Assembly: GCA_017473865.1 (NCBI GenBank)
Contig: JAFUJB010000007.1
Coordinates: 1 to 64,000 of the forward strand
Source of the DNA: Clostridia bacterium
GTDB taxonomy: Bacteria > Bacillota > Clostridia > Oscillospirales > CAG-272
Length of the DNA stretch: 64,000 nt
Direction: 5' to 3'
Numbering within the stretch: the stretch's first letter is position 1; every line of letters starts with the position of its first letter. The notes under the pieces are model-generated. The model was not told where the DNA came from and did no database searches. It was given only the letters and a program-made list of their open reading frames with translations. The position numbers and the translations under genes are program-made. Of this stretch, positions 37,358-46,685 are shown one piece after another.

Positions 37358-38695
37358 ATGGAAATGAATACTGTAAACAGCAACATTCACGGCACTGAAG
37401 GCTTTGTTAACGCAAATACCGGCGTTACTACAAACTACAACGGGGGCGGTCTTTCCGCCGAAATGAAAACCTTTTATGACAAAACGCTTATTGAACTTGC
37501 AAAACCTAACCTCGTTCATATGCAGTTCGGTCAGAAAAGACCTATTCCCGCAAATGGCGGCAGAACCGTTGAGTTCCGCAGAATGAAGCCCCTTGCCAAA
37601 AATCTTAACACCATTACCGAGGGTATCACTCCCGGCGGTACAAAAATGACGGTAGTTCCCCTTACTGCTACTCTTAATCAGTACGGCGACTACATTGAAC
37701 AGACAGACCTTATCGAAATGACTTCGATCGACAACACGGTTATCGAAGCTACAAAACTTCTTGCCGACCAGGCAGGCAGAACTATTGACACCATCGTGCG
37801 CGACGTTCTCCAGACAGGAACAAACGTTAACTACTGCTCAAAAATCAAAGACGGAGTATTGGTACCCGTAACATCAAGAGCCGCTCTTGATGAAACAGCA
37901 AAACTCCGTGTCGTTGACGTTTTTAGGGCTGCAGCTCAGCTTAAAGCTGTGAACGCTCCTACCATCGACGGAAAATACGTGGCTATTATTCACCCCCACG
38001 TTGCTTTCGACCTTATGCAAGAAGCGGGCGATGCTTGGTTGGATATCAAAAAGTATGCTGAACCCGAAAAGATCCTCAACGGTGAGTTGGGTTGCCTTGG
38101 CGGCGTTCGTTTCGTCGAATCTTCTGAAGCAAAAATCAACTGCTCAGGCGAAATCCTTCCCGGATTAAAAAATATTGACATCGTAGGCTTTAACGGTGAG
38201 GATAATCCCGATTTTTACCAAAATATCGACGGAATTGGTACAACGTATTCCCTTTCTGCAAACCAGATTATTACAAGCGAACTTGTAGGCAAGACGTTGC
38301 AGATTTTCAATCCCGTCTCCGAGACCGCTAAAGTATTTACGATCGTCGGTGTTTGCTGCAGCGAGCAGATGATTTTTGCAGACAGAGATTTAAGCGATGT
38401 GTTCTCCACATATTCCGCTCATCACGTGCTTTCTGCTTTTGGCGGAGGTTTAAACGGTATGGCTACATATTCGACCATCTTCCTCGGCAGAGACGCTTAC
38501 GGCATTATTGACATCAATGGCACCGGTACAATTGAGCACATCGTTAAGCAGAGAGGCTATGGAAACGACCCTCTCAACCAGAGAAGCTCTATCGGTTGGA
38601 AAGCGTTTATGTGCGCAGCTATCCTTGCTGACGACTACATTCTCCGTGTCGAGTCGGGTTCTTCTTTCTCCCCCAGCATAACAGAACCTAACTGA
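37358..38695 (+). CDS. Major capsid protein, N4-gp56 family
   Basis: 445 residues. The region from FYDKTLIELAKPNLVHMQFGQKRPIPANGGRTVEFRR through LNTITEGITPGG and YGDYIEQTDLIEMTS is characteristic of N4-gp56-family capsid proteins (HK97 fold, podovirus-like phages). The C-terminal part shows LGRDAYGIIDINGTGTIEHIVKQRG. AAAAGGAG is 7 nt before the ATG. A strong terminator region follows, as often seen after capsid genes. Confidence 0.9.
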   Translation: MEMNTVNSNIHGTEGFVNANTGVTTNYNGGGLSAEMKTFYDKTLIELAKPNLVHMQFGQKRPIPANGGRTVEFRRMKPLAKNLNTITEGITPGGTKMTVVPLTATLNQYGDYIEQTDLIEMTSIDNTVIEATKLLADQAGRTIDTIVRDVLQTGTNVNYCSKIKDGVLVPVTSRAALDETAKLRVVDVFRAAAQLKAVNAPTIDGKYVAIIHPHVAFDLMQEAGDAWLDIKKYAEPEKILNGELGCLGGVRFVESSEAKINCSGEILPGLKNIDIVGFNGEDNPDFYQNIDGIGTTYSLSANQIITSELVGKTLQIFNPVSETAKVFTIVGVCCSEQMIFADRDLSDVFSTYSAHHVLSAFGGGLNGMATYSTIFLGRDAYGIIDINGTGTIEHIVKQRGYGNDPLNQRSSIGWKAFMCAAILADDYILRVESGSSFSPSITEPN

Positions 38696-38711
38696 TTATC
38701 CGGGAGTTTAT

Positions 38712-38827
38712 ACAAGCGATAATATGCTTGTATAAAGTAATTTATTTTTTAAACAAATGAGTAAGAATGGCTTTGCCAAAATACTCGCTGTTGTATAAAA
38801 AGGGGGCTTTTTTCAGTAAAAAGTCCC
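38712..38827 (+). terminator. Terminator region after the capsid gene
   Basis: Two hairpins: TATACAAGC / GCTTGTATA at about 38712-38736, and GGGGGCTTTTT / AAAAAGTCCCC at 38802-38827. Only the second resembles a terminator stem; its T-run is within the loop side rather than after it. It probably reduces read-through from capsid mRNA or stabilises its 3' end. Confidence 0.5.
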
Positions 38828-38888
38828 CTGATTTATAATCTTTTTACAGTTGTATTTGCTTTTTATTTTTTACAAGGAGATTATTTCT

Positions 38889-39092
38889 ATGAATGATAAA
38901 GAACTCGTATCTGTTTTTATTCCCAAACGCTTCAAGGACGACGACGTCAGAACCGTCTCTGTTAACGGCAGATATATGACTATTCCCACGGGAAAGCCAT
39001 TTCTCATTGAGCCCTGTTTTGCAGAAGCGGTAAACAACGCGCTTCTCGCCGATGAGCTGGCTGAAAAATATATCAGCTCGGTCGCAAAATAA
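38889..39092 (+). CDS. Small phage protein, unknown
   Basis: 67 residues, start ATG 38889 with AAGGAG 9 nt upstream. It reads MNDKELVSVFIPKRFKDDDV..., small beta-rich then helical. Its position just after the capsid gene suggests a head-completion or decoration role, which is inference. Confidence 0.7.
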   Translation: MNDKELVSVFIPKRFKDDDVRTVSVNGRYMTIPTGKPFLIEPCFAEAVNNALLADELAEKYISSVAK

Positions 39093-39110
39093 AGAAATGC
39101 GAGGTTTTCT

Positions 39111-39485
39111 ATGACCCTGAAAGAAGCTGTTACAAAATTTGATTCGATTTGCAGAAATACTCTGCCCGAAGGGCTTAAAGTTGATTGGATATCTCTGCTC
39201 GACTCAACTATTTATAATGAAATTATCCTTACTCACGAAAATTATGAAAAGGTTTCTTTTTCTCCGTACACCGCAAACACACCCGATGATACGGTACTTC
39301 TCGTACCCGATCCCTATTCAGAATTATATCTGAAATACCTGACGATGAAAAAAGACCTCCACCTTGCCGACATTTCCCGTTACAACAACTCTCTCTTACT
39401 TTTTTCAACAGCATACACTGATTTTGAAAACTTTTATAATTCAAAAAATATGCCGATAAAAAAAGTAGATTATTTTAACATCTAA
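39111..39485 (+). CDS. Phage head-tail connector-type protein, unknown
   Basis: 124 residues, GAGG 6 nt before the ATG. Its size and place (between capsid and nozzle-like gene) match connector/adaptor proteins of podovirus-like phages. It contains LVPDPYSELYLKYLTMKKDLHLADI, similar in style to gut-phage connector proteins. Family not confirmed. Confidence 0.65.
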   Translation: MTLKEAVTKFDSICRNTLPEGLKVDWISLLDSTIYNEIILTHENYEKVSFSPYTANTPDDTVLLVPDPYSELYLKYLTMKKDLHLADISRYNNSLLLFSTAYTDFENFYNSKNMPIKKVDYFNI

Positions 39486-39506
39486 CTGCTAAATCAGGAG
39501 GTAAAA

Positions 39507-41300
39507 ATGATTTTGACAAGACTTAAACCTCCCAAGCTTTCGGAAAATACCGTCTCCGGTTTCAAGGGAATAAACAAGACACCTAAGGCTGATGAAACCT
39601 GTTTTTTTGATACTCAAAATACCTCATCAGCAGCCTTTCCTTTGCTTACAACTCGAGAAAAAAGACTTACCCTGTGTTCTTTTGACTCACTCCCGTCAGC
39701 TTTGCACACCGTAAACGGAATTACTTACACATTAAAAAACAATCTGTATTACAACGGCGTTTTACAGTTTGACGGACTGACGGATACAGACAAAAAACAG
39801 ATCGTTTCAATGGGTGCTAACGTTATAGTCTTCCCTGACGGATACTACATAAACACTCTCACGAAGGATGATAACGGAGTATGCTCGGAAAAAGGATATC
39901 TGTCCCAAAAATTTGTGGCAAACAAAGAAACCATAACTTTTGTCCCCTGCGTTTTTGACGCCGTGCCCGATATCTCGGAGACCCGACCTTCCGGAGCATA
40001 CGATATGATGCTTTGGCTTGACCGCTCGACTGTACCTAACAGAATACTTCAGTTTTCGTCTGTCGACAGAAGCTGGACCCCCATTGAATCCACACATATC
40101 GGCGTTATAGCAACCGGAATTGAACAGGGATTCAACGCTGATGATAATATTGAAATATCGGGCGTAGACGAGCTTACAAGCGGGTTAAACACAATTATTA
40201 ATAAGGGTGAAAACTATATTATTATTCAGGGATTAATACAAAACCTGTATACTGTTATTCCCACCCTATCATATCCCATCACTTTTGAACGAATCGTACC
40301 CTTGATGGACTTCGTGTGTGAACACCAGAACAGACTGTTTGGCTGCAGATACGGAAAAAATAAACATGGCGAATTCGTTAATGAAATATATGCCTGCAAG
40401 CTTGGTGATCCAAAAAACTGGAGCGCTTTTGACGGACTGTCCACCGACAGCTACACAGCCACTTGCGGAAGTGAAGGTAACTGGACGGGAATCGCCTCCC
40501 ATATGGGTTACGTAGTTTTTTTCAAAGAGCGCATTATTCACCGTCTTTACGGAACAAAACCATCCAACTTTACTCTTTATCAGGATGAATATCCCGGAAT
40601 AAAAAAAGGCAGTGAAAAATCACTTTGTCTTAATAACGGCACTTTATTCTATCATTCGGAAAACGGAATATTTGCTTATTCGGGAAGTGCGCCCGTATGT
40701 TTGTCTGATGATCTCGGCGATGAAAAATATTCTGACGCTTCTGCTGCCTTCTATAAGAACACATATTATATCTGTATGGCTGATTCAAAAGGCACTAAAC
40801 ACCTATTTACCTATGATGTAACCAAAAATTTGTGGCTTCGCGAGGATTCTTCAAACTATACGCAGCTTTCATATTATGATGGAAATATCCTTGGGATAAA
40901 GGATTCAGAAGACGGCTGTACACTCGACCTTCTTCTCAGCTCTTTTCTCCCCCCGCTCTGTAAACAGCTCTACGGCGGCTCGGCAACAGCCGAAGATGAT
41001 TTTGAGTGGTTTGCAGAAAGCGGAAAGATGGGACTGAAAATTGACAACTGCAAATTTATAAACAAGCTGAAAATTCGCTACGAAGGCGCTGTCGGCAGTG
41101 TTGTGAGCGTTTTTATTCAGCTTGATTCCAGCGGAATTTGGGAAAATTGCGGTTCATTTTCAAGCACGAAGCTAAAGCCTTTTGTGTTTGAAATCGTTCC
41201 TCCGAGGTGCGACCATTTCTCTGTTAAAATATGCGGAAAAGGCAGTTGCAAAATCTATTCAATGACAAAAGTTATTGAAATGGCGAGCGAGGTGTTATAA
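39507..41300 (+). CDS. Phage structural protein, tail-nozzle or stopper-like (beta-propeller type)
   Basis: 597 residues, GGAGG 5 nt before the ATG. Mostly beta strands with repeated short blade-like motifs (NRLFGCRYGKNKHGEFVNEIYACKLGDP...; GTKHLFTYDVTKNLWLRED). Beta-propeller-like proteins of this size form the nozzle or hub in short-tailed phages. No tape-measure or long-tail gene follows, so a podovirus-like tail is plausible. It ends overlapping the next ATG by 1 base. Confidence 0.6.
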   Translation: MILTRLKPPKLSENTVSGFKGINKTPKADETCFFDTQNTSSAAFPLLTTREKRLTLCSFDSLPSALHTVNGITYTLKNNLYYNGVLQFDGLTDTDKKQIVSMGANVIVFPDGYYINTLTKDDNGVCSEKGYLSQKFVANKETITFVPCVFDAVPDISETRPSGAYDMMLWLDRSTVPNRILQFSSVDRSWTPIESTHIGVIATGIEQGFNADDNIEISGVDELTSGLNTIINKGENYIIIQGLIQNLYTVIPTLSYPITFERIVPLMDFVCEHQNRLFGCRYGKNKHGEFVNEIYACKLGDPKNWSAFDGLSTDSYTATCGSEGNWTGIASHMGYVVFFKERIIHRLYGTKPSNFTLYQDEYPGIKKGSEKSLCLNNGTLFYHSENGIFAYSGSAPVCLSDDLGDEKYSDASAAFYKNTYYICMADSKGTKHLFTYDVTKNLWLREDSSNYTQLSYYDGNILGIKDSEDGCTLDLLLSSFLPPLCKQLYGGSATAEDDFEWFAESGKMGLKIDNCKFINKLKIRYEGAVGSVVSVFIQLDSSGIWENCGSFSSTKLKPFVFEIVPPRCDHFSVKICGKGSCKIYSMTKVIEMASEVL

Positions 41301-41809
41301 TGCTTTTTAATAATCCTCTTCCCGACATTAACGCCTTTTCAAAAGACGGCGATCTTAATCTAATCAAAGGTTATCTTTCTGCCCTTAATGATCAGCTGCG
41401 CTTTTTTATGGTCAATATTGACGAAGAAAACTTATCCGAAAATCTGCGCAACTCCATAAAAAACTCCTCGTCAGCAGTAAAAAAATGGTCTGCAGGCGAA
41501 AAAATAAACGGAAATGAATTGGCAGACGGAACTGTCTCTCCCACTAAGCTCCCCGTTGACAGTTTGCAAAAAAACGACCTTTCGTCAAATCCTTACGGAC
41601 TTAACATTGGAAAAGAGCTGTCGTTAAACAGAGATGACAAAATATGCAACATTACAGTAACCAAAAACGGTCTCCTCTATTTTTCTCAAGGAGCAGATAG
41701 TGTTCCCTTTTCGCTTGCACTACTCAAAAATAACGGACAGTATTTCTTCTATCTTGTTGATTCGGAAGGGCGTATCATCGGGACTATACCACTTCAAACC
41801 GATATATAA
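41300..41809 (+). CDS. Phage protein, unknown
   Basis: 169 residues, start overlapping the stop of the nozzle-like gene (TAATG). The N-terminal half is helical (LSALNDQLRFFMVNIDEENL). A short NGNELADGTVSPTKLPV linker resembles the hinge found in phage fibre or tail-tip proteins. The C-terminal beta part is unknown. It could be a small tail-tip protein. Confidence 0.6.
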   Translation: MLFNNPLPDINAFSKDGDLNLIKGYLSALNDQLRFFMVNIDEENLSENLRNSIKNSSSAVKKWSAGEKINGNELADGTVSPTKLPVDSLQKNDLSSNPYGLNIGKELSLNRDDKICNITVTKNGLLYFSQGADSVPFSLALLKNNGQYFFYLVDSEGRIIGTIPLQTDI

Positions 41810-41835
41810 CACTATATGAAAAGGAGTGAATTACC

Positions 41836-42804
41836 ATGGCTTCTTCTCTTTCTCAGAAAAAATATAACGAAAGCGAAAAAGTAAAAAAAGCTTATGAAGA
41901 CTATATAAACTATAAAGACTCAAACAAGCCGTCCGACTATTCTTTTTCCGACTCGGGACTTTTAAAACAAACGCAGGACAAGTATTTCAATATGCCCGAT
42001 TTCTCCTACGACGTTCAGAGAGATCCCATTTACAGACAGTACAGACAGTCTTATCTTACAGATGGAAAAAAAGCAATGGCGGACTCCATCGGAAACAGCG
42101 TATCATTGACAGGCGGCTACGGAAACTCTTTTGCACAGAATGCGGGCTTAAGTTCTTATAACAGCTACGTGGAAAAGCTGAACAACGTTATTCCCGAGCT
42201 TTATGATGCTGCTTACTCACGATATGAGACTGAGTTTGACAGACTCGAAAAACAGCTCGGTTACCTGTCCGACAAAAATGAGAAGGAATATGCCCGTTAT
42301 CTTGACAGCTACAACATATATTCCGACGAGGTAGACGACCTTCGTTCTCTTTATCTAAAACAGTACGAAAACGACATTGACATTCAGGACAGCGATTGGG
42401 AATCTGCTTATAAAATGGCTATGGCTGAGCAGGAAAAAGAGCGTGAAAAGGCTGAATTGGCTTACAAATACTACACTGAACAGCTGGAGCAGAAAAGATT
42501 TGATGATGAACTTGAATACAAAAACAATATATCTTCATCCGACGAAAAATTCCGCGAAGAAGAACTTGAGCTTGAGCGACAGAAGCTTGAAAACAATCGC
42601 GAACAATATTGGAATGACTTTAACTATAAAAACCAAACCATTCTGCGAGAGGACGAAATTTATACTCTGTGGCTTGAAGGATACGTTACAGAAGCTTTAC
42701 GCGCCCTCGAAATTTCGTGCGGTAATGCTGAATCGGCAAAGCATAAAGCTCTGCTTATGGGCTTCAACAAAAAAGAAGTTGAAAGGTATTTCAATAATAA
42801 ATAA
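41836..42804 (+). CDS. Phage coiled-coil protein, possible ejection or internal protein
   Basis: 322 residues. SVSLTGGYGNSFAQNAG (about 88-104) is a motif seen in short-tailed gut phages. The remainder is a long charged coiled coil (about 115-260, EKEREKAELAYKYYTEQLEQKRF) and ends in a small helical domain. It is a candidate internal/ejection protein by position and composition, not by proven homology. Confidence 0.6.
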   Translation: MASSLSQKKYNESEKVKKAYEDYINYKDSNKPSDYSFSDSGLLKQTQDKYFNMPDFSYDVQRDPIYRQYRQSYLTDGKKAMADSIGNSVSLTGGYGNSFAQNAGLSSYNSYVEKLNNVIPELYDAAYSRYETEFDRLEKQLGYLSDKNEKEYARYLDSYNIYSDEVDDLRSLYLKQYENDIDIQDSDWESAYKMAMAEQEKEREKAELAYKYYTEQLEQKRFDDELEYKNNISSSDEKFREEELELERQKLENNREQYWNDFNYKNQTILREDEIYTLWLEGYVTEALRALEISCGNAESAKHKALLMGFNKKEVERYFNNK

Positions 42805-42918
42805 TTTTGCGTTATCTTAAGATACATCGCTCTTTACGTTCTTTATTCGCGTATAAATTTTACTAATCAACGTTTACATTTTTAACTCATAAAAATATTG
42901 ATATAAGGAGAGATTTGT

Positions 42919-42975
42919 ATGAATTACGCAATTATTTCTCACAAATGCCCCCTGTTCTGCGAGGCGCTCATATGA
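42919..42975 (+). CDS. Tiny leader ORF coupled to the holin-like gene
   Basis: 18 residues (MNYAIISHKCPLFCEALI) with a strong AAGGAG 8 nt upstream. Its TGA overlaps the ATG of the next gene (ATGA at 42972-42975), and that gene has no ribosome site of its own. This suggests translational coupling; the peptide itself may have no function. Confidence 0.45.
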   Translation: MNYAIISHKCPLFCEALI

Positions 42976-43214
42976 CTACGGAACTGATTACATCTATAAT
43001 CGGCGTCCTCGGCAGTTTTCTTGGATCGCTCGCAGGCATTATGATAAATACCAAGCTGATGAACTACAGAATCGAACAGCTTGAAAAAAAGGTTGATAAG
43101 CATAACAAGGTCGTAGACCGCGTTTATAATCTTGAAAAGCATACTGCGGTTTTTGATGAAGACCTGAAGGTCGTAAACCACCGCATTTCCGATCTTGAGC
43201 TTTATCACAAATAA
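42972..43214 (+). CDS. Holin-associated membrane protein (XhlA-like)
   Basis: 80 residues. One membrane segment (ITSIIGVLGSFLGSLAGIMI, about 5-25) followed by a helical tail (IEQLEKKVDKHNKVVDRVYNLE) resembling hemolysin XhlA/holin-type proteins. It lies next to a second small membrane protein and the lysin. Start chosen at ATG 42972, coupled to the tiny ORF. Confidence 0.65.
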   Translation: MTTELITSIIGVLGSFLGSLAGIMINTKLMNYRIEQLEKKVDKHNKVVDRVYNLEKHTAVFDEDLKVVNHRISDLELYHK

Positions 43215-43234
43215 AACTTAAAAGGAGACTTTCA

Positions 43235-43465
43235 ATGAAAATATACTTGATAAAAAAACTGACCAGCCGAAAATTTTGGCTTGCCATTATAGGCTTTATT
43301 ACGCCCCTGCTTATCTCTTTCGGAGTAACTGAAAGCGCTGCAACTCAGATTGCAGGAATAATTATGTCGGGGGCAGCCTGCATCGCTTATATTGTAGGCG
43401 AAGGGCTGGTTGATGCGGAACAAGCTTATAATAAAAATTATGACTCTACCAATGATACACCCTAA
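43235..43465 (+). CDS. Phage holin-like protein
   Basis: 76 residues with two membrane stretches (FWLAIIGFITPLLISFGV; IAGIIMSGAACIAYIVGEGL) and a short charged tail, the pattern of small phage holins. AAGGAG 7 nt before the ATG. It immediately precedes the endolysin. Confidence 0.75.
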   Translation: MKIYLIKKLTSRKFWLAIIGFITPLLISFGVTESAATQIAGIIMSGAACIAYIVGEGLVDAEQAYNKNYDSTNDTP

Positions 43466-43481
43466 ACCAGAGGAGAATTAT

Positions 43482-44489
43482 ATGAAAAAATTTGGAATTG
43501 ATATTTCAAAATGGCAGGGAGATTTTAATCTCGAATCTGCAGTTACCGAAGGAGTATCTTTTGTAATAATCAAGGGCGGTGGAAACGACAACGGTCTTTA
43601 CACTGATTCAAAGTTTGAAGCAAACTACGCTAAAGCCAAAAAACTCAATATTCCCGTCGGTGTCTACTGGTTCAGCAAGGCTCTGTCCGAAAACGAAGCT
43701 GTAAAAGAAGCTGAATATCTTTACTCCGAAATACTGTCAGGTAAACAGTTTGAATTGCCTGTATATATTGACGTCGAACACGAAGACATGCTCTCTTTAG
43801 GCAAGGATAAACTTACATCTGTCATTGATAAGTGGTGCTCACAATTAGAAAGCAAAGACTTTTGGGTTGGTATCTATTCGTCTGTATATTCCTTCAGAAA
43901 TCATATGAATGACGAATATTTAAAAAAATATACCCACTGGGTCGCTCAGTGGGCAAAAGAATGTACTTATAATGATAAAAACGTTCTCGGAATGTGGCAG
44001 TTCGGCGGAGAAACCAATCTGATCAGAAATACTGCTGTTGCCGGAGTTGTGTGTGATCAGAACTATATGTATAAAGATTTTCCCACTCTTATCAAACAAA
44101 ATAATCTTAACGGTTTTTCAAACGAAACCCACACTTCCGCTAACGAAAAAAAATCATACGAAACAATAGCTTGCGAAGTTATTAACGGTAAATGGGGCAA
44201 CGGTAACGAACGGAAACACAATCTTACGAAGGCGGGCTATAACTATTATGCAGTTCAGTCACTTGTAAACGATAAGCTTAACAAAACAAAAGTAAAAGCG
44301 GGAGACCTTGTAAAAATGACTCCCGACGGCGTTATATACGGTACAGACAAAAAATTTGCAGGTTTTGTATATAATACGTTGCTTTACGTAAGAGAGCTTA
44401 AAGACAACAGAGCTGTTATTTCTATTCAGCCCGAGGGGGCAGTTACCGGTGCTGTTGACGTCAAATACTTGATAAAGCATAAAATATAA
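43482..44489 (+). CDS. Endolysin: GH25 muramidase with Cpl-7 domain
   Basis: 335 residues; lyses peptidoglycan by cutting MurNAc-GlcNAc. GH25 catalytic acids D7 (FGIDISKWQG) and D97/E99 (VYIDVEHED). A Cpl-7 type wall-binding repeat lies at about 226-262 (ACEVINGKWGNGNERKHNL...AGYNYYAVQ). The last 70 residues look like an SH3-type beta domain. No signal peptide, so release needs the holin. GGAG 6 nt before ATG 43482; the longer frame from 43410 is rejected. Confidence 0.92.
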   Translation: MKKFGIDISKWQGDFNLESAVTEGVSFVIIKGGGNDNGLYTDSKFEANYAKAKKLNIPVGVYWFSKALSENEAVKEAEYLYSEILSGKQFELPVYIDVEHEDMLSLGKDKLTSVIDKWCSQLESKDFWVGIYSSVYSFRNHMNDEYLKKYTHWVAQWAKECTYNDKNVLGMWQFGGETNLIRNTAVAGVVCDQNYMYKDFPTLIKQNNLNGFSNETHTSANEKKSYETIACEVINGKWGNGNERKHNLTKAGYNYYAVQSLVNDKLNKTKVKAGDLVKMTPDGVIYGTDKKFAGFVYNTLLYVRELKDNRAVISIQPEGAVTGAVDVKYLIKHKI

Positions 44490-44520
44490 AATTATGCTTT
44501 AAATAGCCACATTATGTGCA

Positions 44521-44557
44521 AAAAACTGTATATGGACTTTGTCCATATACAGTTTTT
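44521..44557. terminator. Bidirectional terminator at the end of the phage cassette
   Basis: Stem AAAAACTGTATATGGAC / GTCCATATACAGTTTTT with loop TTT. It serves the lysin operon and the convergent dehydratase gene. A smaller hairpin AAAGCATAA / TTATGCTTT lies at 44474-44500. Confidence 0.85.
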
Positions 44558-44561
44558 TCTG

Positions 44562-46436
44562 TTAAGGTTTGATAATAAAAGTAGGAACTATCTGCTTTAC
44601 AAGCGAACGTATATCAACAGTATCGTCTGCCATACAGTGTTTCATCTTGTGAAGCACTCCAAAGAAATGCTCCGAATCGATTTTGATAGGTCTGCCTATG
44701 TGGATCAGCGCATTTTCTGTCGCTCTCAGTCCCTCTTCATCCATAAGCAATTCTTCATAGAGCTTTTCACCGGGACGGAGACCGGAGAACTTAATATCAA
44801 TATCTCTATATGGCTCAAAGCCGGAAAGTCTGATAAGATTTTCCGCAAGATCAAGTATCTTGACGGGATTGCCCATATCAAGAACAAATATTTCCCCGCC
44901 CTTTGCCGATGCTCCTGCTTGAAGAACAAGTGAAACCGCCTCGGGAATGGTCATAAAATATCTAATAATATCCGGGTGCGTAACCGTTACCGGCCCGCCT
45001 GCCTGTATCTGCTTTTTAAATAAAGGAATAACCGAACCGTTGCTTCCAAGTACGTTGCCGAATCTTACCGCAACAAATTCCGTTTCGGAATGCTTGTTGA
45101 ATTCCTGAACGATCATCTCACAGATTCGTTTGCTTGCTCCCATTATATTCGTGGGATTAACAGCTTTGTCGGTGGAAATCAAAACAAATCTCTTAACCCT
45201 GAATTTATCAGCCATCTGTACGGTATTCAAAGTACCGAAAACATTGTTCTTTATTGCTTCATTCGGGCTGTCTTCCATAAGGGGTACGTGTTTGTGCGCC
45301 GCCGCGTGATAAACGATCTCGGGTCTGTATTTTTCAAAGACCATATCCATTCGCTGATTGTCTCTTACAGAGCCTATAAGAACTACGAGGTCGAGCATAG
45401 GATATTTTCTCTTTAGCTCCAGCTGAATGTCGTATGCATTATTTTCGTAGATATCGAAAATAATGAGCCGTTTAGGCTTGTATGCGGCAATCTGTCTACA
45501 CAATTCACTGCCTATAGAGCCGCCTCCGCCCGTAACCATAACTACCTTATCGCTTACGTAATCCATTATTGGCGCAAGATCGGTTTTTATGGGTTCTCTG
45601 CCGAGTAGATCCTCAATTTCAACGTCTCTGATGTTCTTGACATAATCGTGTTCTTCGTGATAACCTCCGCTTACCATTTGATAGATAGAAGGCATCACTT
45701 TTACAGCACAATTTGTTTTTGCACAAATATTCAATATTTCTTTCTTTGCTTCAGACGGACATGATGGAACAGCGAAAACAATCTTGGTTATACCAAATTT
45801 TTCAACGTTTTCTTCGATCCTATATCTGTTTCCCACAACGGGTATTCCATCAATTTGCATTCCATTTTTTGCCGGATCATCGTCTATAATACACTTGATG
45901 TTATATTCGTCGCTGTGCTTCATTTGCATTTCATAAACAAACAAATGACAAGCATCACCGGCGCCGATTATCATTGTATTATTATTTTCATTTGAAACGG
46001 TATTGAGTATGGTTGTCTTATACTTACGCTCAAGCTTATATATAATAACTCTTAGAATAACAATCGCAACGACCGCAAGAACACCTGCCGCAATGTGAAT
46101 TTTAAAATAATCAAATCCATCAAGCGCTTTTAAAAATACGGTTCCGCACGACATATGAATTACAAAAGAAATCATTTGGGAAAAAGTAACCGCAAGAATA
46201 AGTCTCAACATTTCCTGAAGGCTTGAGTAATACCAAACTATCTTATATATATTTGATACATACAAAAAAACAGCATATACGATTGCCTGAGCAACAAAAC
46301 CTATAAGAATGGTCGACCACATTCCCTGGGCAAATATTTTGGGCAGCAATGCTAACTCAGCAAAAAACAGCGCAAAAATCGCCAATATTATATCTAATAT
46401 CCGTAAAATATACGGTTTCCATTTTGAAATACGCAT
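44562..46436 (-). CDS. Membrane nucleotide-sugar 4,6-dehydratase (CapD/WbpM-like)
   Basis: 624 residues. The first about 140 carry four membrane segments. A CoA-binding-like Rossmann domain follows (TMIIGAGDACHLFVYEM). The SDR catalytic domain starts at about 300 with VMVTGGGGSIGSELCRQI. Conserved STDKAVNPTNIMGASKR and ILDLAENLIRLSGFEP complete the family pattern. These enzymes make 4-keto-6-deoxy sugars (often from UDP-GlcNAc) for surface glycans. It is single here, with no other glycan genes beside it. Confidence 0.9.
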   Translation of the reverse strand: MRISKWKPYILRILDIILAIFALFFAELALLPKIFAQGMWSTILIGFVAQAIVYAVFLYVSNIYKIVWYYSSLQEMLRLILAVTFSQMISFVIHMSCGTVFLKALDGFDYFKIHIAAGVLAVVAIVILRVIIYKLERKYKTTILNTVSNENNNTMIIGAGDACHLFVYEMQMKHSDEYNIKCIIDDDPAKNGMQIDGIPVVGNRYRIEENVEKFGITKIVFAVPSCPSEAKKEILNICAKTNCAVKVMPSIYQMVSGGYHEEHDYVKNIRDVEIEDLLGREPIKTDLAPIMDYVSDKVVMVTGGGGSIGSELCRQIAAYKPKRLIIFDIYENNAYDIQLELKRKYPMLDLVVLIGSVRDNQRMDMVFEKYRPEIVYHAAAHKHVPLMEDSPNEAIKNNVFGTLNTVQMADKFRVKRFVLISTDKAVNPTNIMGASKRICEMIVQEFNKHSETEFVAVRFGNVLGSNGSVIPLFKKQIQAGGPVTVTHPDIIRYFMTIPEAVSLVLQAGASAKGGEIFVLDMGNPVKILDLAENLIRLSGFEPYRDIDIKFSGLRPGEKLYEELLMDEEGLRATENALIHIGRPIKIDSEHFFGVLHKMKHCMADDTVDIRSLVKQIVPTFIIKP

Positions 46437-46472
46437 ATCTTCACCCTCTCGTAAAGCATACTTATAAACATT

Positions 46473-46501
46473 AGTATATCATTGTTTTAACGATTTGTAA
46501 A
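46473..46501 (-). promoter_or_regulatory. Promoter of the dehydratase gene
   Basis: Minus strand TTTACA (46501-46496), 17-nt spacer, TATACT (46478-46473). Confidence 0.65.
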
Positions 46502-46630
46502 TAGTTATATATGTTTTTTTTACATTATAAGATTTTTTCCGACTGCGCTCATGTTATTCGATCCATATTAAAATATTTGTCCCCTTCCCAACAAAAATCT
46601 CACCATACGTGGCATACCCCCAAGAACAGT

Positions 46631-46664
46631 AAAAAGCTGTGTAGAAATTTTCTACACAGCTTTT
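46631..46664 (-). terminator. Terminator after the 262-residue unknown gene
   Basis: Stem AAAAAGCTGTGTAGAA / TTCTACACAGCTTTTT with a 2-3 nt loop and T-rich flanks on both sides, 22 bp past the stop. Confidence 0.8.
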
Positions 46665-46685
46665 TTGTCTTATTATATTAAAAAA

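Noticed and set aside
43410-43481. Longer lysin start
   Set aside because: Overlaps the holin end and lacks a ribosome site; ATG 43482 has GGAG and begins the GH25 fold.
32322-44561. Attachment-site repeats flanking the phage cassette
   Set aside because: Comparing both ends by eye gave no direct repeat longer than expected by chance and no tRNA at either border.
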